Shown here: positions 41,407 through 49,220 of the stretch, in pieces
How positions within the stretch are numbered: the first letter of the stretch is position 1
Layout: each line of letters opens with the position of its first letter
Origin: JAGOTP01 sp964598725
GTDB taxonomy: Bacteria > Patescibacteriota > Patescibacteriia > 2-12-FULL-60-25
Reading direction: 5' to 3'
DNA length: 64,000 nucleotides
Assembly: GCA_964598725.1 (NCBI GenBank)
Contig: CAZRCW010000001.1
Coordinates: 186,001 to 250,000 of the forward strand
Made by a program: the position numbers and the translations under genes
The notes under the pieces: model-generated
Seen by the model: only the letters and a program-made list of their open reading frames with translations
What the model was told of the DNA's origin: nothing
Databases searched by the model: none

Positions 41407-41434
41407 TTGACCCATAGATTCTTCTATGAGATTG
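41407..41434 (+). promoter_or_regulatory. Promoter region of frr with internal palindrome
   Basis: TTGACC (41407-41412) is followed directly by the palindrome CATAGATTCTTCTATG (41413-41428) and then GAGATTGT. The dyad sits where the -35/-10 spacer would be, as in the 22845 promoter. Confidence 0.5.
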
Positions 41435-41454
41435 TAAGGGAACATTTCTTTTGT

Positions 41455-42009
41455 ATGGCTAACCACATTGATGATCATCGAAGCGAGTTTCAGGGGGCCC
41501 TTGACCACTTCCACAAAGAACTTCAAGGCTTGCGTACTGGCCGGGCACACGGTGCTCTCGTTGAAGATATCCGCTTAGACGTCTACGGCCAGTCGATGGA
41601 TCTCAAATCGGTCTGTTCGATCACGATTCCAGACGCCAAAACCATCCAGATCGAACCCTGGGACAAGACGGTAGTGAAAGAGGTTGAAAAAGCCCTTATC
41701 AACGCCTCCCTTGGGATGCAGCCAAACGTGGCTGGAACGGTGATTCGATTGGTGATGCCCCCAATGACCGAAGAAACCCGCAAGAACATGGTCAAAGTTC
41801 TTCATCAAAAAGAGGAGTTGGCCCGGGTTGGTGTCCGTAACGTTCGTGAAAAAGTGAAGACCTTGATCGCCAACGATGAAAAGGCTAAAACGATCTCGGA
41901 GGATGAAAAGCGTCGTCAGTTGGAGCGTCTCGATAAAACGGTAGCTGAATGGAACGCAAAAATCGACACGCTGACCGCTGAAAAAGAAAAAGATATTCTC
42001 ACGATCTAG
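41455..42009 (+). CDS. frr: Ribosome recycling factor
   Basis: 184 residues. Features: HFHKELQGLRTGRAHGALVEDIRLDVYG, ITIPDAKTIQIEPWDKTVVKEVEKAL, then LVMPPMTEETRKNMVKVLHQKEELARVGVRNVREK, the full RRF fold, ending in a Lys/Glu-rich helix. It separates post-termination ribosomes. The start at 41455 (MANHIDDHRSEF) is the family start; an in-frame TTG at 41407 is the -35 box. Confidence 0.97.
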   Translation: MANHIDDHRSEFQGALDHFHKELQGLRTGRAHGALVEDIRLDVYGQSMDLKSVCSITIPDAKTIQIEPWDKTVVKEVEKALINASLGMQPNVAGTVIRLVMPPMTEETRKNMVKVLHQKEELARVGVRNVREKVKTLIANDEKAKTISEDEKRRQLERLDKTVAEWNAKIDTLTAEKEKDILTI

Positions 42010-42030
42010 TCCGCCCTCACAACCAATCCT

Positions 42031-43440
42031 ATGTCTACGCCTCTTACGATGGAATCGCTCGTGGCGCTGTGTAAGCGTCGTGGGTTTGTGTATCCCTCTT
42101 CCGAAATCTACGGCGGCTTCTCGGCTGTCTATGATTTTGGTCCGTACGGCGTAGAACTCAAAAACAACATCGCGGAAGCTTGGCGCCGTGCCATGATCCA
42201 GCAGCGTTCGGATATCGTTGGCTTGGACAGCGCGATCTTCATGCATCCAAAGACCTGGAAAGCTTCCGGTCACGTCGATAGCTTCAATGACCCACAGATC
42301 GATTGCCGCGACTGTAAAAACCGCATGCGCGCGGACCACTTGCTTGAAAAGTATGACATCGATGCCGATAAGATGCCGGTCGATCAGATCAACGCCGAGA
42401 TGGACGCGCTGCGCGCGAAGGGGACGAAGATCGCTTGTGACAAATGCGGCAAAACCAATCTCACACCGGCTCGCCAGTTCTCAATGATGGTGAAGTCCAA
42501 CTTGGGCGCACCGGTCGATGAACTGACCGAAGAAACGATGGTCTACTTGCGCGCAGAAACCTGTCAGGGGATTTACTTGAACTACAAAAACGTCATCGAC
42601 ACGGTCCATCCAAAGCTTCCATTTGGCATTGCGCAGGTCGGAAAAGCCTTCCGTAACGAGATCGTGGCGCGCCAATTCATTTTCCGTACGCGTGAACTCG
42701 AGCAGATGGAAATGCAGTACTTCATCCACCCGGATATGACGGAAAAGGTGTATGACATGTGGCGTGAAACGCGCTGGAAGTGGCTGCTTGAATACGGCAT
42801 CAAAGAAGAAAACTTGAAGTGGTATAAGCATGTAAAACTCGCGCATTACGCCAAGAATGCGTACGACATTCTCTATAATTTCACCGCGTTTGGCGGCTTC
42901 AAAGAACTTGAAGGGATCCATGCGCGCGGGGATTGGGACTTGTCGCAGCACAGTAAATTCTCCGGTGAACGTCTCGATTACTTTGATGAAGCAACCGGCA
43001 CACGGTTCACCCCGCACATTGTAGAAACCGCCATCGGTCTTGGCCGCGCTTTTGTTGCTTTTATGCACGACGCATATACCGAAGAGCCGCTTGAAAATGG
43101 TGAAACTCGTATCGTGTTGAAGTTTGATCCACGTCTCGCTCCGATTAAGGCGGCCGTTCTCCCTCTTCAGAAAAAAGATGGGTTGGCTGATCTCGCGAAC
43201 GACTTCACGATGCAACTTCGCCGTACTGGGTTGATGGTCGAATACGATGATTCTGGTTCGATCGGCAAGCGCTACCGCCGCCAGGATGAAATCGGAACGC
43301 CGTGGTGTATTACCGTTGATTACACATCGAAAGAAGATAACGCGGTAACGATTCGTCACCGCGACACCATGAAACAGGAGCGCATGCCGATGGCGGATGT
43401 CGCCGCTTGGCTCGAAAAGGAAACGCGTTGGGTCCGTTAA
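42031..43440 (+). CDS. glyS: Glycyl-tRNA synthetase, homodimeric type
   Basis: Class IIa alpha2 GlyRS, 469 residues. Start LVALCKRRGFVYPSSEIYGGFSAVYDFGPYG, motif 2 region GKAFRNEIVARQFIFRTRELEQMEMQYFIHP, motif 3 ETAIGLGRAFVAFM, and a C-terminal anticodon domain (IKAAVLPLQKKDGLADLA). Two CxxC pairs (CRDC near residue 90, CDKC near 136) form the zinc insertion. Charges tRNA-Gly, one of which (TCC) is in this window. C/T-rich leader (AACCAATCCT) with no Shine-Dalgarno. Confidence 0.97.
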   Translation: MSTPLTMESLVALCKRRGFVYPSSEIYGGFSAVYDFGPYGVELKNNIAEAWRRAMIQQRSDIVGLDSAIFMHPKTWKASGHVDSFNDPQIDCRDCKNRMRADHLLEKYDIDADKMPVDQINAEMDALRAKGTKIACDKCGKTNLTPARQFSMMVKSNLGAPVDELTEETMVYLRAETCQGIYLNYKNVIDTVHPKLPFGIAQVGKAFRNEIVARQFIFRTRELEQMEMQYFIHPDMTEKVYDMWRETRWKWLLEYGIKEENLKWYKHVKLAHYAKNAYDILYNFTAFGGFKELEGIHARGDWDLSQHSKFSGERLDYFDEATGTRFTPHIVETAIGLGRAFVAFMHDAYTEEPLENGETRIVLKFDPRLAPIKAAVLPLQKKDGLADLANDFTMQLRRTGLMVEYDDSGSIGKRYRRQDEIGTPWCITVDYTSKEDNAVTIRHRDTMKQERMPMADVAAWLEKETRWVR

Positions 43441-43458
43441 TCCGTAAGTTGAGAAAAC

Positions 43459-44745
43459 ATGAAACATACCTTGCACCATCGCACATTATCGAATGGTATT
43501 CCTTTATTTCTGATTCCACGTTCCGACGTTCCGTCGGCGACGATCATGGTTTCGATCAACGTTGGGTCTCGTTACGAGTCTCCGGAGATCGCCGGCGCGT
43601 CCCATTTTATTGAACACTTAATGTTCAAGGGAACAAAGCGTCGTCCAACGAGCGTTGATATTAGCCGCGAATTAGACCGCTTCGGTGCCGAGTACAACGC
43701 GTACACATCAAAAGATACAACCACCTATTATGTAAAAATCGACGCGACCGAGTTGCCACGGGCGATCGATTTGTTGAACGACATGTTAATGCATTCGACC
43801 TTCGATGCCGAAGAGCTTGATCGTGAACGTGGTGTCATTGTCGAAGAGATCAACATGTACGACGACAACCCAGCTTCGAAAATGGAAGATATGCTGGAAG
43901 AGCTGGTCTTTGCCGGGAACCAACTCGGTCGTACGATCGCGGGTCCACGTGAAGTCATTCGTACTGTCCCACGCGAAGCCTTGATGGCCTACCATGCGGC
44001 GCATTACACACCGCTCCGAACGGCTATCGCTCTTTCTGGAACAATCTCGAAAGAAGCCGAAGCCAAGATTGAAGCCACGTTTGGCAAGTGGAAGCGTCCC
44101 AAGAAAGACACGGCTCATTCGATCGATCCGTTCGTCCCGAAAGCTCTGAAGAAAAATGAATGGCTCGCATTTCATTCAAAGAAAACAGAGCAGGTTCAGA
44201 TGGGCCTCGGGTTCCACGGTCTCGCCTCACGCGCGGAAGATCTTCCAGCGATGAAGCTCCTGTCCCATATTCTAGGTGGCTCGATGTCCTCCCGTCTGTT
44301 CGTCGAAGTTCGTGAGAAGCGCGGACTCTGTTATTCGGTCAGTGCCGGCCATGTCTCATTCCAAGATACGGGTGCCTTTATCATTTCCGCTGGTTTAGAT
44401 ACGAAGCGCGTCCAAGAAGCGATCCAAGTGATCTGGCAAGAGCTTCAAAAGATCGCCACCGACGGTGTTACGGCCTCAGAGCTCCGTCATGCCAAAGACC
44501 ATATCCGAGGCAAGATGATGCTCTATTTTGAGGACACCTCCAACCAAACGAGCTGGTACTTGCGTCAGTGGCAGACTTTTGGGAAGCCCAGAGAGCCCGA
44601 AGCCGCTTTGGCAGAGCTTGAGGCGGTTACCTTGCCCCAGGTCAAAGCCGTTGCAAAACGCTTATTTCAGCCAAATCAGCTCCATGCTTCCTTGGTAGGC
44701 CCATTTACGCGCAGTCCCATTGCCCTTTTTGCCGGAATACGGTAA
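43459..44745 (+). CDS. M16 family zinc peptidase
   Basis: Processing-peptidase-like protein of 428 residues. Active-site HFIEHLMFKGTKRR (HxxEH inverted zinc motif, about residues 50-63) with the downstream Glu in ERGVIVEEINMYDDNP. The second, inactive-type half has HILGGSMSSRLFVEVREKRGLCYSVSA (about 272-298). Often found singly in CPR genomes and probably degrades peptides. Follows glyS by 18 bp and overlaps the tpiA upstream region without overlapping its chosen start. Confidence 0.94.
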   Translation: MKHTLHHRTLSNGIPLFLIPRSDVPSATIMVSINVGSRYESPEIAGASHFIEHLMFKGTKRRPTSVDISRELDRFGAEYNAYTSKDTTTYYVKIDATELPRAIDLLNDMLMHSTFDAEELDRERGVIVEEINMYDDNPASKMEDMLEELVFAGNQLGRTIAGPREVIRTVPREALMAYHAAHYTPLRTAIALSGTISKEAEAKIEATFGKWKRPKKDTAHSIDPFVPKALKKNEWLAFHSKKTEQVQMGLGFHGLASRAEDLPAMKLLSHILGGSMSSRLFVEVREKRGLCYSVSAGHVSFQDTGAFIISAGLDTKRVQEAIQVIWQELQKIATDGVTASELRHAKDHIRGKMMLYFEDTSNQTSWYLRQWQTFGKPREPEAALAELEAVTLPQVKAVAKRLFQPNQLHASLVGPFTRSPIALFAGIR

Positions 44746-44758
44746 GCATGGGTGGTCT

Positions 44759-45517
44759 ATGCGGAAATGGATCATCGCCAACTGGAAAATGAACTATGGC
44801 CCAATGAAGGCAGGGGCCTGGATTCGCGCCTTTCGTCGGGAACGCCTCCCAAAAGAGCTAGATATTGGAGTCGCTGTTCCAGCGGTTTCGTTGCCAGCCG
44901 CACGCGCGTCCCTTGGTCGTGCCGGCGTCCCAACACTTGGCGCCCAAAACTCCTTCTGGTCGGATGATGGCGCTTTTACTGGTGAAACCTCGCCACAGAT
45001 GTTGAAAGAGTTTGCCTTGTCATTCTGTTTGGTTGGCCACAGTGAACGCCGCATTCATCTAGGAGAAACCGACGCCATGGTCTCAAAAAAAGCCGAAGCG
45101 TTGCGCAAGAAGGGGATTCAGCCGGTGATCTGTATCGGAGAAACCGATGCGCAAAAGAAAAAAGGGGAGACGTTGAAAGTCGTTCGCAAACAGCTTACGG
45201 ATGCGCTTAAGGATTGGGACATGACCGAGAAGGATATCCTCCCAGCCTTTGCGTATGAGCCAATTTGGGCGATCGGTACGAACAAGGCTTGTTCCGCACA
45301 AGAAGCGCGTGTCGTCCATGAAGGTCTGCGCACGACTCTTACAAAAATCTTCCCTGAACGGGCCAAAGAGATCCATATTTTATACGGAGGTTCCGTAGAT
45401 ATGCGGAACGTGTCAGAATACCTATCAACCACTGAGATTGATGGCGTACTGGTTGGATCGGCGTCTCTCGACCCTCGAGCCTTTGGTCTCCTGTGTCGCT
45501 CGGCGGTTCCTGCGTAA
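44759..45517 (+). CDS. tpiA: Triosephosphate isomerase
   Basis: Interconverts DHAP and glyceraldehyde-3-phosphate. KWIIANWKMNYGP at the start (Asn/Lys of the active site), LVGHSERRIHLGE (catalytic His), PAFAYEPIWAIGTNKACSAQEA (catalytic Glu) and ILYGGSVDMRN-EYLSTTEIDGVLVGSASLD. 252 residues, normal length. The ATG at 44759 gives the family N-terminus; an in-frame TTG at 44720 would overlap the M16 gene. Complements the aldolase at 20.3 kb. Confidence 0.97.
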   Translation: MRKWIIANWKMNYGPMKAGAWIRAFRRERLPKELDIGVAVPAVSLPAARASLGRAGVPTLGAQNSFWSDDGAFTGETSPQMLKEFALSFCLVGHSERRIHLGETDAMVSKKAEALRKKGIQPVICIGETDAQKKKGETLKVVRKQLTDALKDWDMTEKDILPAFAYEPIWAIGTNKACSAQEARVVHEGLRTTLTKIFPERAKEIHILYGGSVDMRNVSEYLSTTEIDGVLVGSASLDPRAFGLLCRSAVPA

Positions 45518-45519
45518 TC

Positions 45520-46425
45520 ATGCTTTTGTCCATTCTGCCGTTTCTAGGAGCCATCATTTGTCTTGGCTTGGCCTTTTCGATTGTCCGAAAACATTGGTCT
45601 GAAATTCGTTTACTCGATCCAGATTCGGTTAAAGAAGAGCGTCAGCGCCGTAAGCGCTTAGAATTGATTCATCGTCGCTTCGACCGTATCCGGGCAGAAC
45701 AGCTGTTGCCGTTCCGTCGTTTGGGTCGTGCGATCGGTTTGGGTGCTACAGCGTTTCAAAAACGTTTGCAAGAACGGGTTCATGCTTTTGAATCGACCTA
45801 TCGTTCAGTTAAAAATCCTTTCGCTGCCATCGCTCCAACGACCCGTGAACGGATCAAGACGTTGTTGTCTGAAGGTCGTTCGCTTGCGCGTGATTTGAAG
45901 TTCGCTGATGCGGAGCGTCGCTATCTAGAGATTTTGGCGCTTGATACGCGCCATATTGATGCCTACAAGGGTCTGGGGATGATCTACCTGAAGCAGAAAC
46001 TCTACCCACAAGCTCGTGAGACCTTCGAATTCTTGCTCAAGCTCAAGAAGACCGACGATGCTGTCTATGCAGGCCTGGCTGAGATCTCAGAGGCGGAAGG
46101 GGACCTGCTGAAGGCGGAGACACAGCGTGAGAAGGCAGTCGAGCTCGGTTTGCGCCAGCCACAGCGCCATGCGGAGCTGTCCGAGTTCTTGCTTCGCCAG
46201 AACCGGCCTATCGAGGCTCTCGCCTCGGCAGAAAAAGCGGTTGCAAAAGAACCAGAAAGTGCACGTTATATCGAATTGGCTCTGGAATCGGCCATCGCCG
46301 CCAAAAACATCCCACGCGCCCGCCATTGGTACGACCGCTATCGTTTAGCCGCCGAAGATCAGCAACGTTTCCAGGTTTTGCGTGAAAAAGTCGAAAAGCT
46401 CGAAATCCAAGAGAAAAAGCGTTAG
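45520..46425 (+). CDS. Membrane-anchored TPR protein
   Basis: N-terminal membrane helix (MLLSILPFLGAIICLGLAFSIV), a long charged helix (EERQRRKRLELIHRRFDRIRAEQLL), then at least three tetratricopeptide units (ARDLKFADAERRYLEILALD, AYKGLGMIYLKQKLYPQARETFEFL, AGLAEISEAEGDLLKAETQREKAVELG). Protein-interaction scaffold at the membrane; partner unknown. The start at 45520 is 2 bp after the tpiA stop, so it is translated with it. Confidence 0.85.
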   Translation: MLLSILPFLGAIICLGLAFSIVRKHWSEIRLLDPDSVKEERQRRKRLELIHRRFDRIRAEQLLPFRRLGRAIGLGATAFQKRLQERVHAFESTYRSVKNPFAAIAPTTRERIKTLLSEGRSLARDLKFADAERRYLEILALDTRHIDAYKGLGMIYLKQKLYPQARETFEFLLKLKKTDDAVYAGLAEISEAEGDLLKAETQREKAVELGLRQPQRHAELSEFLLRQNRPIEALASAEKAVAKEPESARYIELALESAIAAKNIPRARHWYDRYRLAAEDQQRFQVLREKVEKLEIQEKKR

Positions 46426-46498
46426 ACCACCGCTCTTGACTCTCGAGGTCAAAAAAGGAACAATACAGCCACTTTTACACCCTGTGTAATCGTTATTC

Positions 46499-46574
46499 GC
46501 CGTTGTAGCTCAGTTGGTAGAGCACGTCCATGGTAAGGACGAGGTCACCAGTTCAATCCTGGTCAACGGCTCCA
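46499..46574 (+). tRNA. tRNA-Thr (GGT), CCA encoded
   Basis: Acceptor GCCGTTG/CAACGGC, anticodon loop ATGGTAA (GGT), T arm ACCAG-TTCAATC-CTGGT, discriminator T and encoded CCA. It is the predicted ligand of the thrS T-box (codon ACC, discriminator U pairing with the T-box A). Confidence 0.97.
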
Positions 46575-46731
46575 TAGGATTTCTTTCCGCACAGGAGAGA
46601 CGTCCACATCTCTTTCTTCTTTGTTTGCTCCCCCTTGCGGAGCGCAGCGAAGCAAAGCGCAGGCGGTGCGTAGTCTGAAGTGAACCAAGGAGCAACTTGG
46701 TGAACGAAAGACGAAGCACAGCGCCGAGCAC

Positions 46732-46817
46732 GGGTAGGTACTGAAGTGGTCAAACAGGGCAGACTGTAAATCTGCTGGCATACGCCTTCGAAGGTTCGAA
46801 TCCTTCCCTGCCCACCA
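46732..46817 (+). tRNA. tRNA-Tyr (GTA), CCA encoded; integration target
   Basis: Long-variable-arm tRNA with acceptor GGGTAGG/CCTGCCC, anticodon loop CTGTAAA (GTA), T arm GAAGG-TTCGAAT-CCTTC, discriminator A and CCA. Its last bases (from 46813) are the first bases of the 239-bp inverted repeat. The antisense strand is read by the 3' end of the recombinase gene. Confidence 0.96.
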
Positions 46818-48363
46818 CCACAAAACTCAACGGTTTTTCAGAAGCCATCGAGCGGGCCGCACTAAGTGCGGCCCATTGTGTTATATGGGAAGAATCGTCA
46901 ATGGAATCGGGGCTAAGTGGACTTTGCTCCTGATTTGTTACCACCACTTTTTTCATACTCAGGCGGAGGTTCGAACCGAAGATTTCCCCCACCACCACTT
47001 TTTTCTCCCCACCACCACCACTTTTTATCAATTTGGGCAGGTTTTCGGCCTTTTTTATCCACTTTTGCAGAGGTTCGAACCATGCAATTAGTCCCCGTTC
47101 AATTTGGGCAATTTTTTCTTCCAGCGACTTCTTTTCAGACAGAAGTTCAGACTTCTTTTTTAGGTACACTTCACGCTCAATATCCTGGTTTAAATGAGAA
47201 TCAAGAAGGCGCTGGAGCTTAGCTTCTAGTTCCTTAAGTTTGGTTTCGGTCTCGTGCCTGATTTTTGTCCCTTCGCTCATCGCTTTGCCCTTATCGGCCT
47301 CTAACATCGTTTTTAGCCCATCTGCCCACTCTACGGGCAGAACAAAGCCTTCTAGCAAGGCGGAGAGCTGTTTATCTAACTCCCCGTCACGAATATGAGG
47401 TTCTAAACAGGTCATCGCCTTATTCCTTTTAGAGCAGTGGTAGTACATATATGTATGCACATTGCCATTTTGCTGTCGCTTAATCCTACATTCGCCTGTA
47501 ACCATCATATTGCAGGTCCCGCATCGAAGAAGACCGCATAAAGGCTTTGGCTCATTTTTCGGTCGTTCACGGGGTCGGCTTCGTTCCTTTAACACTTCTT
47601 GCACTCGATCAAAGACTTGCTTGGTAACGATAGGTTCATGCTTGCCTTCGTACAATTCTTTTCCATATCGAAAGAGACCGATATAAAAAGGATTGGAAAG
47701 AATGTACGAAATCCGATCTTTCCTTAAGGGTAGGCCATAACAAGAAGTAATGCCTTGCTTCTCTAAGAATTTTGCAACGTCTTCAAGGCATGATTCATTT
47801 TCTGCATAGAGTTCAAACGCGCGTCGTATAGCAACGGATCGTTTACGATCCACCATAATCGTTTTAGCGCGTAGGTCGTTTAAGTATCCAACAGGCGCAC
47901 ATGCTGGATACTCGCCGCGTCGAAGCTTTTGACGCAATCCACGCTTCACATTCTCGGAAAGAGAATCAATATAATACTTGCTTTGACCAAAGGCGATATT
48001 CAGCATGAACTTCCCTTGCGGAGTGTTCTCAAACCAAAGCGTAGGGAATTTCAGCGCCTGGATTTTGCCTGTGTCCACCAGATATATTACTCGTCCCCCG
48101 TCTACGGGGTTACGAGCTAATCTATCTGGGTGCCAAGACAAAATGCCATTCGCTTCTCCTTTTTCTATACGCTTTATCATTTCATCGAAGATAGGACGGC
48201 CAGGAAGGCGAGCAGATTGCTTTTCAATAAGCTCATCACGAATAGTGATACCTTCGCGCGTAGCGAACGCGCGAAGTTCTGCGAGCTGTGCTTCAATTGA
48301 GAGAACTTGCTTATCTTCAACGTCCGTCGATTTGCGAGCGTAGAGAAAAAGGGTTTGCGACAT
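46750..48363 (-). CDS. Large serine recombinase
   Basis: 537 residues. Resolvase catalytic domain (LFLYARKSTDVEDKQVLSIEAQ with the nucleophilic Ser near residue 9, then ILSWHPDRLARNP), a Recombinase domain (GYLNDLRAKTIMVDRKRSVAIRRAFELY), a zinc ribbon (LLRCGTCNMMVTG with YYHCSKRNKAMTC) and a long coiled coil (EVYLKKKSELLSEKKSLEEKIAQIER), the phage-integrase layout. The final ~100 residues run through the inverted repeat and end inside antisense tRNA-Tyr. The ATG at 48363 (MSQTLFLYARKS) fits the family. It likely catalyses integration or inversion at the flanking repeats. Confidence 0.95.
   Translation of the reverse strand: MSQTLFLYARKSTDVEDKQVLSIEAQLAELRAFATREGITIRDELIEKQSARLPGRPIFDEMIKRIEKGEANGILSWHPDRLARNPVDGGRVIYLVDTGKIQALKFPTLWFENTPQGKFMLNIAFGQSKYYIDSLSENVKRGLRQKLRRGEYPACAPVGYLNDLRAKTIMVDRKRSVAIRRAFELYAENESCLEDVAKFLEKQGITSCYGLPLRKDRISYILSNPFYIGLFRYGKELYEGKHEPIVTKQVFDRVQEVLKERSRPRERPKNEPKPLCGLLRCGTCNMMVTGECRIKRQQNGNVHTYMYYHCSKRNKAMTCLEPHIRDGELDKQLSALLEGFVLPVEWADGLKTMLEADKGKAMSEGTKIRHETETKLKELEAKLQRLLDSHLNQDIEREVYLKKKSELLSEKKSLEEKIAQIERGLIAWFEPLQKWIKKAENLPKLIKSGGGGEKKVVVGEIFGSNLRLSMKKVVVTNQEQSPLSPDSIDDSSHITQWAALSAARSMASEKPLSFVVVGREGFEPSKAYASRFTVCPV
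46813..47051 (+). repeat. 239-bp inverted repeat, left copy
   Basis: Identical by eye to the reverse complement of 48548-48786. It starts at the ACCACCA end of tRNA-Tyr. It contains a GGGCCGCAC/GTGCGGCCC hairpin (46854-46874), three ACCACCACTTTTT motifs (46940, 46991, 47014) and the T-arm-like palindrome GGTTCGAACC. It carries the 3' part of the recombinase gene. Confidence 0.95.
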
Positions 48364-48384
48364 ATATTTATTATTGAAATTCAA

Positions 48385-48482
48385 ATGGCTGTCCCGGTGC
48401 AACCAACCCAAAGAGAAGATTTCTCAAGGATTGTCCGAGACAGCCATCAAAAAAATCTTCTCGCGTATTGAGTTGGTTGCAC
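48385..48482 (-). promoter_or_regulatory. Recombinase leader with nested and crossing dyads
   Basis: Upstream of the recombinase start lie three inverted pairs: ATGGCTGTC (48385) with GACAGCCAT (48439), GTGCAACCAAC (48397) with GTTGGTTGCAC (48472), and GAGAAGATTT (48413) with AAATCTTCTC (48453). The last two nest; the first crosses them, giving mutually exclusive folds or a pseudoknot. Confidence 0.7.
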
Positions 48483-48547
48483 ATCCAACATATCAACGGC
48501 TCAAATATTTTGCAATCGTTTTTTCTTTAAGGCGGTTTCCTGAATTT

Positions 48548-48786
48548 AGGCCGAAAACCTGCCCAAATTGATAAAAAGTGGTGGTGGTGGGGAGAAAAAA
48601 GTGGTGGTGGGGGAAATCTTCGGTTCGAACCTCCGCCTGAGTATGAAAAAAGTGGTGGTAACAAATCAGGAGCAAAGTCCACTTAGCCCCGATTCCATTG
48701 ACGATTCTTCCCATATAACACAATGGGCCGCACTTAGTGCGGCCCGCTCGATGGCTTCTGAAAAACCGTTGAGTTTTGTGGTGGTG
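48548..48786 (-). repeat. 239-bp inverted repeat, right copy
   Basis: Reverse-complement twin of 46813-47051. Read on the plus strand it holds an orphan copy of the recombinase tail (48568-48831, IKSGGGGEKKVVVGEIFGSN...), ending with a different terminus (WLYNAVRTYFQSQT) supplied by DNA beyond the repeat. Confidence 0.95.
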
Positions 48787-48831
48787 TGGCTTTACAACGC
48801 AGTTCGTACCTATTTCCAGTCCCAAACCTGA
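48568..48831 (+). pseudogene. Detached recombinase C-terminal tail
   Basis: An 87-codon open frame, of which the first ~73 residues equal the recombinase tail encoded in the left repeat. It has no start signal of its own. It would become the true 3' end of the recombinase gene if the 46813-48786 segment inverted, giving a 14-residue end instead of the present 22-residue one. Confidence 0.6.
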
Positions 48832-49220
48832 CCTAAAAGGAGGGGTATGGGGAGGTCTTCCGCCCCATTCCATAGAGCATCCTGCTAGTTGAACGGCTAG
48901 TTGAATCAGAGTTCAACTAGCAGGCGGCCAAAACAACTCTAAAATTAGCCAAAGTCTAAAACCAAAAATCACCGACTACTATGTGACAACACAATCAACT
49001 GAACGACAAAGTATATATACATACTACTACTTAAAACATGAATAATCCTTAATGAATTTTATCATTTCTTTATCTTTTACTCTTTACAAATAATTGTTTC
49101 TTAATTTAGATACCAACTGACTGACCTCTCTGAATCTGAAAGGAAAGGGGCGAAGGAACGGGGGGAAGGGAGGGGGTTCCGCCGCGTTGCGGCGGAAAGG
49201 AAAATAAAATATTCCATCCT
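48787..49220 (+). promoter_or_regulatory. AT-rich control region before the T4SS operon
   Basis: No gene is seen. It has a 14-bp-arm inverted repeat (CCTGCTAGTTGAAC at 48881 and GTTCAACTAGCAGG at 48911) with a third partial copy GGCTAGTTGAATC at 48895, a long AT-rich tract, and CCGCCGCGTTGCGGCGG (49181-49197), a hairpin 24 bp before the first ATG. Confidence 0.55.

Noticed and set aside
46940..47040. CRISPR-like array from the repeated ACCACCAC motifs
   Set aside because: Only three short motifs with unequal spacing and no Cas genes; no CRISPR array was seen anywhere in the window.
46813..48786. A simple insertion sequence with terminal inverted repeats
   Set aside because: The enzyme is a large serine recombinase, not a DDE transposase; the 239-bp repeats carry part of the gene and no short target duplication flanks them.
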